Assembly (NCBI GenBank): GCA_965215475.1 | Contig: OZ244061.1 | Location: 2,170,001-2,234,000, forward strand | Length of the DNA: 64,000 bases | Origin: Bin80 sp965215475 | GTDB lineage: Bacteria; Bacteroidota; Rhodothermia; Rhodothermales; Bin80 | Direction: 5' to 3' | In this document: positions 17,868 through 27,609 of the stretch, piece after piece | Layout: each line of letters opens with the position of its first letter | How positions within the stretch are numbered: position 1 is the first letter of the stretch | Notes under the pieces: model-generated | The model's database searches: none | Told to the model about the DNA's origin: nothing | Seen by the model: only the letters and a program-made list of their open reading frames with translations | Translations under genes and position numbers: made by a program

Positions 17868-20093
17868 ATGCAGGCAACAGATCGGGGGTATGGGTTTGGA
17901 ACATTACCGGTATTTCTTGCAGGAATCAGTACAATTCTGGGGGCGATCATGTTCTTGCGCTTCGGGTATGCCGTGGCTCATACAGGCCTTTTAGGGGTTG
18001 TCGGGATCATACTTCTTGGCCATTTGGTGACGATTCCAACGGCCTTGGCGCTGGCAGAGATCGCAACCAATCGAAAAGTGGAAGGCGGGGGAGAATACTT
18101 CATTATTTCGCGATCTTTCGGGACAACAATTGGCGGGGTCATTGGGATTAGCCTGTATTTATCTCAGGCAATCTCTGTTGCGTTTTATATGATCGCATTC
18201 GCCGAGGCATTTACTTGGCTGGAACCGATCTTGGCAGATCAGCTCGGGATGGGATTTGATACACGACTCGTCTCAATTCCTGCATTAGTGATGCTCCTGG
18301 CTTTGGTGTTGTCAAAAGGGGCAGATTTAGGAGTCAAGGTGCTATACGTGGTTGCGGCGATTCTGTTTGGGGCATTGCTCTTGTTCTTTTTGGGGTCTCC
18401 ATTAGAAGGATTTGATCAGAATGCAGTCAGTTTGACAGGGAAGATTGTAAGTCCTGATCCATTCATTGTTGTATTTGCCATTGTATTTCCGGCATTTACG
18501 GGCATGACGGCGGGGGTAGGATTGTCAGGAGATTTGCGGAATCCGCGCAAGTCTCTGCCCAGAGGAACGTTATGGGCAACCATTGTGGGAATGGCCGTCT
18601 ATATCGGAATTGTTTACAAACTGCATATCAGTGCTCCTCCAGAGTTAATGGCAGAAGATCAGTTGATCATGGCCCAGGTTTCTGTTTGGGGGCCTGCGAT
18701 TCTGATTGGATTGTGTTGTGCGACCTTGAGCAGTGCGATTGGATCAGTTTTGGTAGCACCCCGGACTTTACAGGCCCTAGGAGCAGACGGTACGTTGCCG
18801 GGCAAAGGTTTGAATACATGGTTATCTCATGGAGTGGGCAAGGCAAATGATCCTCGACATGCAACCATGATCACAGGAGTGCTAGCAATGGTGATCGTCT
18901 TTGTAGGGAATGTGGATCTTGTTGCAACCCTGATTTCGATGTTCTTTATGGTGACCTATGGTTCTCTTTGTGCGATCAGTTTCTTGGAGCATTTTGCCGC
19001 CCGACCAAGCTACAGACCAAGCTTTCGATCTCGGTGGTATATCAGCCTTCTCGGAGCCATCATTTGTTTCCTTCTGATGTTCCAGATCAGTTTATTCTTT
19101 GCAACCCTTGCGATTCTGGTTCTGGTGGCTCTGTATCAAGGGTTGCGTATAGGTAAGCGAGGAGAGGGAGATTTAGCCTCACTATTTCAGAACGCAATCA
19201 CTCAGGCAACCCGCTACATGCAAATTCGTCTGCAGCAGCGGCGTGAAGATCAGATCTCTGATGAGTGGCGTCCAAGTGTGATCATGGTGAATGACCGTAC
19301 CTTTGACCGGCGAAGTCCATTGATGATGCTACGTTGGCTATGCCATAGGTATGGCTTTGGGACGTATGTGCATTTTATAAAAGGACGGTTGACGGCTTCT
19401 ACATTCTCCGAGGGTAAGCAAGTTAAAGAGCGATTATTGGAGCTTGCAAAAAAAGAGCATAGTGCAGTTTATATGGATACGGTAGTCAGCCCTTCTATTA
19501 CCTCCGCACTGGCACAAACGCTTCAGGTACCGGGGGTATCCGGTATGTCAAACAACTCAATCCTCTTTGAATTTGCACAACGGGATTCTTTGGATGTGGT
19601 CAAAGGTGTGGTAGATCAGTGTAAGTTCGCGGCAAACACGGATATGACCCTGATGGTACTTCGTCATTGTGAGACGAATTTTGGAAGTAAAGATTCAATC
19701 CATGTATGGTTAACATGGAACGACAGAGACAATGCAAACACGATGATTCTTCTGAGTTACATCCTTTTAGGGCATCCAGACTGGGAGAAAGCACAGGTGC
19801 AAGTCTTTGCCGCCTTACCGGGAGTAGAGGTAGAGCGAACTAGGCAAGAGTTTGCTCAGTTGATTGATGAAGGGAGACTACCGATCTCGGAGAAGAATAT
19901 TGAATACATGGCGATTGAGAATATTGAAGCATTCCGCAAGGTGGTTTTCAAAAAATCCTCGGATGCAGATTTAACGGTGATTGGGTTTAACATGAAAGGG
20001 CTTGAAGAGCGGGGACCAGAGGTGTTTACGAACCACACAAAATTGCATGATGTATTGTTTGTGCGAGCTCCGAGGCAGATTAAAATAGATTAG
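17868..20093 (+). CDS. APC/cation-chloride cotransporter-like permease
   Basis: 741-aa membrane transporter. The N-terminal approximately 450 residues form about 12 hydrophobic segments with the APC-fold signature near TM1 (GISTILGAIMFLRFGYAV) and GEYFIISRSFG. The C-terminal approximately 270 residues are soluble, with alternating strands and helices (DEWRPSVIMVNDR, DADLTVIGFN), as in Na-K-Cl cotransporter-type bacterial homologues. Substrate may be amino acids or ions with chloride; the large soluble tail favours the CCC branch. Single gene, ATG start. Confidence 0.82.
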   Translation: MQATDRGYGFGTLPVFLAGISTILGAIMFLRFGYAVAHTGLLGVVGIILLGHLVTIPTALALAEIATNRKVEGGGEYFIISRSFGTTIGGVIGISLYLSQAISVAFYMIAFAEAFTWLEPILADQLGMGFDTRLVSIPALVMLLALVLSKGADLGVKVLYVVAAILFGALLLFFLGSPLEGFDQNAVSLTGKIVSPDPFIVVFAIVFPAFTGMTAGVGLSGDLRNPRKSLPRGTLWATIVGMAVYIGIVYKLHISAPPELMAEDQLIMAQVSVWGPAILIGLCCATLSSAIGSVLVAPRTLQALGADGTLPGKGLNTWLSHGVGKANDPRHATMITGVLAMVIVFVGNVDLVATLISMFFMVTYGSLCAISFLEHFAARPSYRPSFRSRWYISLLGAIICFLLMFQISLFFATLAILVLVALYQGLRIGKRGEGDLASLFQNAITQATRYMQIRLQQRREDQISDEWRPSVIMVNDRTFDRRSPLMMLRWLCHRYGFGTYVHFIKGRLTASTFSEGKQVKERLLELAKKEHSAVYMDTVVSPSITSALAQTLQVPGVSGMSNNSILFEFAQRDSLDVVKGVVDQCKFAANTDMTLMVLRHCETNFGSKDSIHVWLTWNDRDNANTMILLSYILLGHPDWEKAQVQVFAALPGVEVERTRQEFAQLIDEGRLPISEKNIEYMAIENIEAFRKVVFKKSSDADLTVIGFNMKGLEERGPEVFTNHTKLHDVLFVRAPRQIKID

Positions 20094-20203
20094 ATATTTC
20101 TTTGAAGTCAAAGAGTTGTATTTGACTCAAGAAAACCATATTTGACTGCTCGTTGAAAAGAGTTGATGATTTTCCACGATCAGAAATTGCTGAAACCACA
20201 ACT

Positions 20204-21101
20204 ATGCGTATCATGCTGAACCATCATCAAAGACGTCAACCCCAAGCGAAATTCTCTATCCCAACCCTCCATGCATCAGGACATTAACCACCCAAACTCA
20301 GCACAGGATCTCACTCCTATAGAGGAGATTCAGATCAACCCGAAATCACGGGACGACATTGACCACGCGTTACGAGTTTTGCAAAAGATCGGTTCGACCG
20401 ACTCAGTACGGGAGAAGGTATTATCAATGATGAAGAAACATCTGGCTACTGATGGGGGGCAACAGAATGTTGGGCGACCTGAAATGAGTCATTGGCGACA
20501 GTTTGTTCTAATCGTGATAAAAAATACGCTCAAGTGTGACTACGATCGATTGACAGCACTGGCAAATTCATACATCCAATTACGTCAGATGCTGCAGCAC
20601 GGAAGCTCAGAAAAGGATTATATCTACTCAAGTTCAACCATACAAGGCAACTTGGCCAAGATGCCAGAGGCTCTCATGCATGAGCTTAATCCTGTCGTGA
20701 CAAAATATGGATTGAAGAGGTTAATTCCTCCCCCAGAGGGTGCTCGAGGCTTCTCAGGTAGAGGATTGAAGGCAAAAGGACCTCCTTCGGATGTTAGACA
20801 GCTTTATGATGCGGTGATGCGATCTATAGAGATGGCGTTCAAAGCATCAAAGGTGTATGGTTTCACTGGTTGGCGCCAGTATGACCATTTAAAGGGTTCT
20901 CTTGATCGCGCCTACTGGGAGCTTGGACCGTCAAACAGCTATTCAGGAAAGGTAGAGCATCTAGAAAAGTTTTTGCAGATATGCAGATACAGGATAATAA
21001 AATGCGAAAACATTCATGTTACCATTGCAGAAACGGATCCTGAATCTCCTTGGCTTGTCCGGTTGAGTGAGGCAACCGCAGAGGCAGAGAGGTTTTATGG
21101 T
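20204..21101 (+). pseudogene. N-terminal half of an ISNCY-type transposase
   Basis: The protein sequence from about 20285 to 21100 matches, from memory of the family, the N-terminal region of ISNCY-group transposases: SRDDI then LQ, REKV, GRPEMSHWRQFVL, DYDRLTALANSYIQLRQMLQHG, DVRQLYDAVMRSI and TGWRQYDHLK. The expected start is seen in another frame as MRIMLNHHQRR from 20204, joined by a frameshift near 20270-20285. The conserved VETDVHYPTD-like block is degenerate and the catalytic C-terminal half is absent. Instead, the frame continues into glycogen synthase. I could not find inverted repeats. Confidence 0.6.
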
Positions 21102-22301
21102 ATGATAGAACTGGAAAAAGTAAACGTAACAGTTTTGACGAATGAATATCCACCTAACATTTATGGGGGTGCAGGAGTACATGTAAAGTATCTCGTGAGG
21201 GAATTGGCAAAGCATCATCGGGTTCAGGTCTATGCTTTCGGGAAACAAAGACGGAGTTCGGATTCACTCAGCGTCAAGGGAATTGTGGGAACCGGGGCTC
21301 CCTCAGCCAAGGATTCTCGGTTGAACAAGCTTTTCAGTACTCTGCACCGCAATCACGCAATGGCTGCTGCGACCGAAGATGCTCAGATTATTCATGGCCA
21401 TACATGGTATTCACACTGGGCGGGGATTCTGACAAAGCATCTCACCGGAGGGAAGCTGGTACTGACGACTCATAGCCTAGAACCGCATCGGCCCTGGAAA
21501 GAAGAGCAGTTGGGACGTGCATACCACATGAGCTCTTGGATTGAAAAGATCGCATATCAAGAGGCGGATGCCGTGATTGCGGTGTCACCTCAAATGAAAG
21601 AGGATGTTATGTCTCTTTATGGAGTCAGTGACAAAAAAGTTCATGTGATCCCCAATGGAATTGATCTGGAAGAGTATCAACCTACGTTTAATGAGGCCGT
21701 TCTACAGAGCTATGGGGTAAATCCAAAGATCCCCTTTGTCCTGTTTGTGGGGAGAATTACCCGGCAAAAGGGAATTATCCATCTTCTGCGCGCAATTGCT
21801 CACCTTGATCCAGGGATGCAAATTGTCTTGGCCGCAGGAGCCCCAGATACACCGGAAATTGAAGAAGAAATGATTCAAGAGGTTGCCAAACTCAAAAAGA
21901 ATGGCGACCGCCATATAGTATGGATCCGCGAAATGATGCCCTCCTTCGATTTGATTATACTCTATTCCCATGCCCGGATATTTGTATGTCCATCGGTATA
22001 TGAACCGTTTGGAATCATTAATCTCGAGGCCATGGCATGTGAAACCGCGGTGGTAGCAACGAATACAGGGGGGATTCCTATGGTTGTTGTTGATCAAGAG
22101 ACAGGGCTATTGGTTGACCCCGAGGGAGATGGTTTCGAAGAAAGATTGGCTGAAAGCATCAATCAATTGATGCGGGATCCTGATCGGAGTGAAGCTATGG
22201 GGCGTAGGGGGAGAGCACGTGTTGAAGCCAGATTCAGTTGGGAGGTAGTTGCGAAACAGACGGTAGCACTATATAAGCGTCTGTTGACAAAAAACCAATA
22301 A
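20271..22301 (+). CDS. glgA: glycogen synthase (GT4/GT5 type) with transposase-derived N-terminal extension
   Basis: Residues 278-676 are a complete glycosyltransferase of about 399 aa resembling the short actinobacterial-type glycogen synthase: NVTVLTNEYPPNIYGGAGVH at its N-terminus, HGHTWYSHW, VIPNGID, LFVGRITRQKG and YEPFGIINLEAMAC (donor-sugar site). It should transfer glucose from an ADP/UDP-sugar to alpha-glucan or glucose-1-phosphate. The open frame extends 277 residues upstream through transposase-like sequence. The true start may be ATG 21102, preceded by GAGAGG, which would give a normal-length enzyme. If 20271 is used, this is a chimera. No other glycogen genes are nearby. Confidence 0.8.
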   Translation: MHQDINHPNSAQDLTPIEEIQINPKSRDDIDHALRVLQKIGSTDSVREKVLSMMKKHLATDGGQQNVGRPEMSHWRQFVLIVIKNTLKCDYDRLTALANSYIQLRQMLQHGSSEKDYIYSSSTIQGNLAKMPEALMHELNPVVTKYGLKRLIPPPEGARGFSGRGLKAKGPPSDVRQLYDAVMRSIEMAFKASKVYGFTGWRQYDHLKGSLDRAYWELGPSNSYSGKVEHLEKFLQICRYRIIKCENIHVTIAETDPESPWLVRLSEATAEAERFYGMIELEKVNVTVLTNEYPPNIYGGAGVHVKYLVRELAKHHRVQVYAFGKQRRSSDSLSVKGIVGTGAPSAKDSRLNKLFSTLHRNHAMAAATEDAQIIHGHTWYSHWAGILTKHLTGGKLVLTTHSLEPHRPWKEEQLGRAYHMSSWIEKIAYQEADAVIAVSPQMKEDVMSLYGVSDKKVHVIPNGIDLEEYQPTFNEAVLQSYGVNPKIPFVLFVGRITRQKGIIHLLRAIAHLDPGMQIVLAAGAPDTPEIEEEMIQEVAKLKKNGDRHIVWIREMMPSFDLIILYSHARIFVCPSVYEPFGIINLEAMACETAVVATNTGGIPMVVVDQETGLLVDPEGDGFEERLAESINQLMRDPDRSEAMGRRGRARVEARFSWEVVAKQTVALYKRLLTKNQ

Positions 22302-22328
22302 GAAACGGCCCGAATCCAGCCTTTTTTT

Positions 22329-22348
22329 CAGGGAAGTTCAGTTCCCTG
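22329..22348. repeat. 7-bp inverted repeat after glgA
   Basis: CAGGGAA and TTCCCTG flank a six-base loop between glgA and the convergent ThuA gene. The T-run lies before the stem on the plus strand, not after it, so it is not a standard intrinsic terminator in either direction, though the position suits transcription termination. Confidence 0.35.
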
Positions 22349-22388
22349 ACAGGAATCGGGTACAGGTTCATCAATTGACGAAGTTTCT

Positions 22389-23333
22389 CTAGAGATCCGC
22401 AGGTCGCATGTTGGGTTTGAATTTGTCTCCAAAACCTGAATTGTTGGGTTCATAAGGGACTGCCGGTTCAGCATTCGCTCCGCCGTCTGGAATCTCGTGG
22501 TTTAACGCCCATAGGATCCCATTCAAGGCAAGCTTACGCATAGACTCATCCTTGAAATCATACGGATGCCCAAGTGTAGTAAAGAATACTCTGGCGGAGA
22601 CACCACTTTCTCCTGTATAGGTCTTCGTCCATGCGACGGGATTCGTAAGTGGATATTGATCCAGACGCCCAGCGTTGGCGTGACTTGATTGCAATGCTGT
22701 ACCGTGAAGCAGCACGTTGGTATCGCCAAAAAGCTCCCATTCTCCACCATCTACATGGTAGAGCCATGAAAAAGCGCCAAATCCGGTCACACCACTGAGA
22801 ATCGGATGTGATTGCATGTCTTCTGTAATTTCTACACGGGTCAATGGCGCATCACCATCATCAAAATGGCCATGGTGGGTGATCCATTGTTGACCGAAGA
22901 CACGAGTGGGCCAGTCGTTGTTCAGGTGCTCTCGTTCCGTGTCATCCTTGTACAGGAATGCATGCGTAGTGGTACGAAAGCCCACCATTGGTTTCCCTGA
23001 CTCGGCAAACTCCAGAATATAATGTGCTTGTGAGTCGGGAAGTGCACGAAACCGGGTGAAAAGAACCATCATATCTGCATCTTGAAGCCGTTCCAATCCC
23101 TCAATATTGTCCAGTACATTCGGATCAATGAATCCTTCTTCATTCAAGGCATAGCAGACGCTGACCTCAAACCCATAATCTCTCTTCAAAATCCTGGCCA
23201 GCATCGGCATGGATTCCTCCGAGCGATATTCCTCGTCTCCGGTTACAAAGACAATATGGGGAGGGGAGGATGTCTGTGCTGTGCTAGCTCCCACAAGAAA
23301 TAATCCGAACAAGACAAGAAACAGAAATCGCAT
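22389..23333 (-). CDS. secreted ThuA-domain protein
   Basis: 314-aa protein with a signal peptide (MRFLFLVLFGLFLVGASTAQ) followed by a ThuA (trehalose utilisation-like, class I glutamine amidotransferase fold) domain: VFVTGDEEYRSEES, MMVLFTRFRALPD, GKPMVGFRTTTHAF and FFTTLGHPYDF. Such domains occur in planctomycete/Bacteroidota catabolic proteins; biochemical function is poorly defined, likely carbohydrate-related. The frame extends upstream to a TTG at 23378; ATG 23333 fits the signal peptide. Divergent from a sulfatase gene, suggesting joint use in polysaccharide breakdown. Confidence 0.85.
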   Translation of the reverse strand: MRFLFLVLFGLFLVGASTAQTSSPPHIVFVTGDEEYRSEESMPMLARILKRDYGFEVSVCYALNEEGFIDPNVLDNIEGLERLQDADMMVLFTRFRALPDSQAHYILEFAESGKPMVGFRTTTHAFLYKDDTEREHLNNDWPTRVFGQQWITHHGHFDDGDAPLTRVEITEDMQSHPILSGVTGFGAFSWLYHVDGGEWELFGDTNVLLHGTALQSSHANAGRLDQYPLTNPVAWTKTYTGESGVSARVFFTTLGHPYDFKDESMRKLALNGILWALNHEIPDGGANAEPAVPYEPNNSGFGDKFKPNMRPADL

Positions 23334-23434
23334 GGTATAAAGGAGATATTTTGGGATAGGGTACGACTTGGAGGCCAAGATAGATAAAGGATCTTACTTA
23401 TATTAGATCCAAGCACTCACAAGCATATGCAACC

Positions 23435-24838
23435 TTGTACAGATTGATCCCCGCATTAGTTCTAATTGCCGCGTGCACGGCTCCGCAAAGTGAGCCAGTC
23501 AACATACTGTTATTGTACACGGATGACCAGAGATTTAACATCATTGGTGCCTTAGGGAATCAGGAGATCAGAACGCCGAATATGGACGCACTCGTTCAGC
23601 AGGGGATCGCCTTCACCCACGCCCATACCATGGGAGGGCTACATGGAGCCCTCTGTGCTCCCAGCCGAGCAATGCTCATGACAGGACGGCCACTTTTTCG
23701 ATTAGATGGTACGGGAGATCATATTCCACCAGAGTATATCATGTTGCCGGAAGTGGCAGCTGAGGCAGGATATGTGACATTTGGTACGGGGAAATGGCAT
23801 AATGATCGCGGCTCTTTTGCACGAGCTTTTCAGGCGGGTGAGAACATTTTCATGGGAGGGATGCATATGCCAAATGTAGGGGGACACGAAGCACCCCAGT
23901 TACATGAGTATGACTCCACAGGCACATACCCTAATACGGCTCGCCGTAACGTTGAAGGCTACTCAAGTATGCTCTATGCGGATGCGGTAATTGATTTTTT
24001 AGCACAAGCCGGGGCAGTGGGCCAGCCATTTTTGGCGTATGTATCTTTCACGTCTCCACATGACCCCAGAACCCCACCTGAACCTTTTGCAAGTTGGTAT
24101 CATCCAGATTCCATCTCTCTACCTCCCAATTATTTGCCGGAGCACCCCTTTGATAATGGTGAGTTGGAAGTTCGGGACGAGATGCTTCGGGAGCACCCTC
24201 GAACGGAAACGATGATACGCGAGGAACTCGCACTTTATTACGGAATGATCAGTGAACTGGATGCTCAAATTGGTCGGATTGTTACTGCACTCGAGGAAAA
24301 TGGACAACGAGAAAACACCCTCATTGTGATGGCAGGAGATAATGGGTTAGCCGTTGGTAGCCATGGACTTCTGGGAAAACAAAATCTATATGAGCACAGC
24401 ATGCGAGTTCCGCTTATCATTGCAGGCCCGGGAATTCCTACAAATGAACGGCGAAGCCAGTTAGTTTACATTTTCGACATTTTCCCAACCATTGCAGACT
24501 ATCTGGATCTCTCGTTGCCCCCAACCGTGGAGGGGATCAGTTTGCGACCCATGATGGAGAACCCTGGATTAGTAGGGCGTAATGCGGCATTTTTTGCATA
24601 TCGTGATCTTCAGCGCGGTGTACGTACGGCAGATGGATGGAAGCATATACAGCATCAAGTAGATGGAATCCATACTGAGCAGCTCTTTGATCTTAATACC
24701 GATCCGTACGAGACGCAAGACCTGGCAGCAGATTCCATGCATGGAACAAAGCTTTCCGAGATGCGAGAACTGCTCATACAGGAAAGCACTCGATGGTTCG
24801 ATCCTCTGGATCTGAACGCTCCCAATTGGGGCCGCTAA
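23435..24838 (+). CDS. sulfatase lipoprotein
   Basis: 467-aa type I sulfatase that hydrolyses sulfate esters. The C-x-P-S-R signature (LCAPSRAMLMTGR) gives Cys74 as the residue converted to formylglycine. Metal ligands Asp30-Asp31 (YTDDQR) and GDNG in the C-terminal half are in place. The N-terminus (LVLIAAC) is a lipobox. The frame begins at a TTG (23435); the ATG at 23427 is out of frame. A formylglycine-generating enzyme or anaerobic maturase is not in the window. Natural substrates of such marine enzymes are sulfated polysaccharides, but that is inference. Confidence 0.9.
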   Translation: MYRLIPALVLIAACTAPQSEPVNILLLYTDDQRFNIIGALGNQEIRTPNMDALVQQGIAFTHAHTMGGLHGALCAPSRAMLMTGRPLFRLDGTGDHIPPEYIMLPEVAAEAGYVTFGTGKWHNDRGSFARAFQAGENIFMGGMHMPNVGGHEAPQLHEYDSTGTYPNTARRNVEGYSSMLYADAVIDFLAQAGAVGQPFLAYVSFTSPHDPRTPPEPFASWYHPDSISLPPNYLPEHPFDNGELEVRDEMLREHPRTETMIREELALYYGMISELDAQIGRIVTALEENGQRENTLIVMAGDNGLAVGSHGLLGKQNLYEHSMRVPLIIAGPGIPTNERRSQLVYIFDIFPTIADYLDLSLPPTVEGISLRPMMENPGLVGRNAAFFAYRDLQRGVRTADGWKHIQHQVDGIHTEQLFDLNTDPYETQDLAADSMHGTKLSEMRELLIQESTRWFDPLDLNAPNWGR

Positions 24839-25050
24839 GGGTTGGCGAAAAAAGAATCAATACTTTTATATTTCTAGTGCACCGTGCAAAGGCGCAATAG
24901 AAATTGGGTTAGTGTCCAGCGGATTGACTGTCCCAGTTCACTGGAATACGCAGTCTCTATTCGAGAGGACTGAATCTCTATCCAGAAAATCTTCGAAATA
25001 GGCCTGTTCCACCGAAATAAAGGAAGAACTTGAACAAAAGCACTACGATT

Positions 25051-26169
25051 TTAGAATCCGTCGGGGGACCAATTCAATTCAAATGGATAACCATAAACGT
25101 ATGCCTCCCAAGGAGAAGAGACATACAAATAATCATCATGCAAGGCAAAATCTAAGGGCTCAATATCTTTGGTTTCATTGATAGGAGAAAAGATTATTTT
25201 TCTTGCAAGTTTAGAATCATTCCCGGATAAATCAAAAATGAAGTTATTAATTCTACGAGTAGTTGCGATTAGGTAATTAGAATCAATGAATTTAATAGTG
25301 ATGGTGAATACACGCGTACCAGGCTCCATCCTAGGATCTGCACCCCCAGGGGGAGCAGCAATAGGATCAAAATTGTCAACATCACTCCCTTCGAATCGAA
25401 TCGTCTTGAAATGCCGGAACTGATTATCATAGATAAACACATACGGGAGTCCCATGTATGCTACGGCAATATATTTACCATTGGGAGAAACCGTGACTAA
25501 ATTGCCGTTTTCCCCCGTACGATCAGCAAGATCCAGAAGAGGAAGTAACTTGAAAAATTCAATTCTAGAGTAAGGGCTAGATACGCTATATGGACAAATT
25601 AACCAGTCAATCTCATGACACTCCAGAAATACATAACTCGGGGAAACTGAAAATCCACGATGTGTTGCTCTGGCAGAATTAAAGAATGAATTCACATATT
25701 CAAAATCTTCTGTAAAAATTTGTATGCGCTCTGTATCCTTCACAAATATGTGCGAACCATTGTAATCCATTCCTTGCACATAAGTAAATTCTCCGGGTGC
25801 TCTTCCCCCTGAACCAACTTTCCGAGTTAAATATCCATCATTTCCAATCGAGAATATATCGTGTCCATAAAGTTCAGAGACATAAATATCATCCTCAACT
25901 GCCAACAGATATGCCGGAGAACCAAGAATCAGTGAATCATTTTGAATTCCTAATCTAGTTGTTGCTACCCATCTCTCAGGTTCAATATCTGTATTTACTA
26001 CAAGATGAGGGGCAGAATCTAATAAACGATCAATGACAGGCGAATCTTCAAGTCGTGTAAATGTCGTTCCTCCATTCTGACATGCAGATAGTAGTACCAA
26101 CAAAAACAGAATCCCCACATATCTCCGTAAGAAAAATGAAAATGTGCGGAGAACAGAAATGAAATTCAT
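25051..26169 (-). CDS. 6-bladed beta-propeller lipoprotein
   Basis: 372-aa predicted lipoprotein (LLVLLSAC, lipid Cys30). The mature part shows repeated blade-like segments (VEDDIYVSELYGHDIFSIGNDG, NGSHIFVKDTERIQIF, PNGKYIAVAYMGLPYVFIYDN) as in the BF3855/TolB-like 6-bladed propeller family common in Bacteroidota. Ligand unknown. It lies 10 bp downstream of a gene for a tiny secreted cysteine-containing peptide, a pairing that recalls NVEALA-peptide/propeller gene pairs. AT-richer than neighbours, consistent with accessory DNA. Confidence 0.75.
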   Translation of the reverse strand: MNFISVLRTFSFFLRRYVGILFLLVLLSACQNGGTTFTRLEDSPVIDRLLDSAPHLVVNTDIEPERWVATTRLGIQNDSLILGSPAYLLAVEDDIYVSELYGHDIFSIGNDGYLTRKVGSGGRAPGEFTYVQGMDYNGSHIFVKDTERIQIFTEDFEYVNSFFNSARATHRGFSVSPSYVFLECHEIDWLICPYSVSSPYSRIEFFKLLPLLDLADRTGENGNLVTVSPNGKYIAVAYMGLPYVFIYDNQFRHFKTIRFEGSDVDNFDPIAAPPGGADPRMEPGTRVFTITIKFIDSNYLIATTRRINNFIFDLSGNDSKLARKIIFSPINETKDIEPLDFALHDDYLYVSSPWEAYVYGYPFELNWSPDGF

Positions 26170-26179
26170 CCGAAGCAGA

Positions 26180-26410
26180 TCAATTCATGGTCATTCCGCA
26201 TACCGAACCTCCATAACCTCCTGAACCGATATATGTGTGCACATCGTGACCCTCGCACCAAATATGCATGATCCAATCCCCCTCTTTGTCTTCACCTACA
26301 TAGGTTGTACATTCGTCATTCTTGCATACGATAACCTTATCTGCATAGGCAGGTAGTACAGTCCCAATTAAAAGAAAAAGACATAACGCCAACGAAAAGA
26401 GATACTTCAT
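26180..26410 (-). CDS. small secreted four-cysteine peptide
   Basis: 76-aa product: signal peptide to about Ala23 (LLIGTVLPAYA), then a mature peptide of about 53 residues with Cys29, Cys34, Cys52 and Cys71, acidic in the middle and Gly-rich near the end (IGSGGYGGSVCGM). Four cysteines suggest two disulfides. No family is recognised. It is the first gene of a two-gene unit with the propeller lipoprotein, so the peptide may be its ligand or cargo; this is inference from gene order only. Confidence 0.6.
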   Translation of the reverse strand: MKYLFSLALCLFLLIGTVLPAYADKVIVCKNDECTTYVGEDKEGDWIMHIWCEGHDVHTYIGSGGYGGSVCGMTMN

Positions 26411-26466
26411 TTTGACAAGAAAATTTGGTTGAAAAATTTAAGAACAATCCCAGGATAGGTCCGGGG

Positions 26467-26487
26467 TGTGTCAATAAAAATGACACA
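26467..26487 (+). repeat. IS3 left terminal inverted repeat
   Basis: TGTGTCAATAAAAATGACAC starts the element. Its complement matches the other end with one substitution and a one-base gap: GTGTCAATAAAA here versus GTGCCAATAAAAG there. Confidence 0.6.
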
Positions 26488-26558
26488 AATTCGATTCATT
26501 TTTATTGAATCGGGGCGGAGTCATTTCAACCGGTTGTAAATTGGTTTAATCCAAGTGT

Positions 26559-27609
26559 TTAGCATTGTTGCCCACTCGGATTTGTGTCATTCGGAGGCTT
26601 GTTGATCCATACCTTTCGGGGTGGTTTCTGGATCTGGGGAGTACCATTGACAAATGGTCCTGGGTTGCGATCGTAGGCCTCTTTCATGACGAGCTGACGT
26701 TGCTTCCACACTCGATCCACCTCTCGATAATGTACGGTTGTTGGATGCATCAAGGCAATGCCCGAGTGGTAGAATTCGTAGTTGTACCATTGGAAGAAGG
26801 ATCGTGCCCCGCTTCAATGGATCCGAAGCGGGGGGGTGTACCAATGATGATACTTCATGGTTCGGAAGTGCGATTCCGAATACGGATTATCCTTGGATTG
26901 ATACGGTCGACTATATGAGCCTTGCACTCCTGGATCTGCAAGTAGACGTACATAGGTTTTCCTGACCATGACGGCACCTCGGTCCGAGTGGATCACCCGT
27001 TGGGGTTCATCCATCTGTTGACGTTCGATCGTGGTGGAGATGAGTTCCTTAGCGATGGTGGCAGACTCATAGGGAACCAGAGTCCCTCCCACGACATAGC
27101 GACTGAAGACATCCAGAATGACCTACAACTTGAAGTAGATTCCTTTACGGGGGCGTTTCCGTGTGGTGATATCCCAACTCCACAGTTGATTGGGGGCTGT
27201 GGCCCGCCATTCAGGTTTCGCGTAGGATAGATGGATTCTTTGGTTTCTCCAGACGATTGTCCTGTACAATACGATACATGGTCCTCCGGTGACACCAATC
27301 CCGTCCTTCCTCTAAGAGTCTGGCCCAGATCTGACGGGGTGGTAGATCCATAAACCGCTCCGAATTCAACCCATCCAGAATCTCTGCCCGTTTCGTTGAA
27401 GGCCATCGGCGTGCATTCTGGGGGTTCCTGGTATGCACTTTTTGTGCACGTTGGCTCCGGTAATCGGTGGACTTGGATATCCCCACATATTGACAGGCAT
27501 TCGGAATCCCCATGATTGCACGTAACTCAAGGATCATCTGGATCTTAGCTAGGCGTCCGTGTGCGGGCTGCTTTCGGAAAACAGCATTGAGATTTTTTTT
27601 GAATCTCAA
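26559..27609 (-). pseudogene. IS3 transposase OrfB, frameshifted
   Basis: Pieces in three frames add up to an rve-type integrase. They are an N-terminal part with IWARLLEEGRDWCHRRTMYRIV, then WSWDIT (first catalytic Asp), VILDVFSR, HSDRG (second Asp) and DNPYSESHFRTMKYH (Glu), ending near 26559. Breaks: a frameshift around 27215-27240, an in-frame TAG at about 27123 (FKL*VILDV), and another shift near 26815. It cannot yield an active enzyme without recoding. Confidence 0.8.

Noticed and set aside
22329..22348. Intrinsic terminator for glgA or the ThuA gene
   Set aside because: The stem is not followed by a T-run in either direction; recorded only as an inverted repeat.
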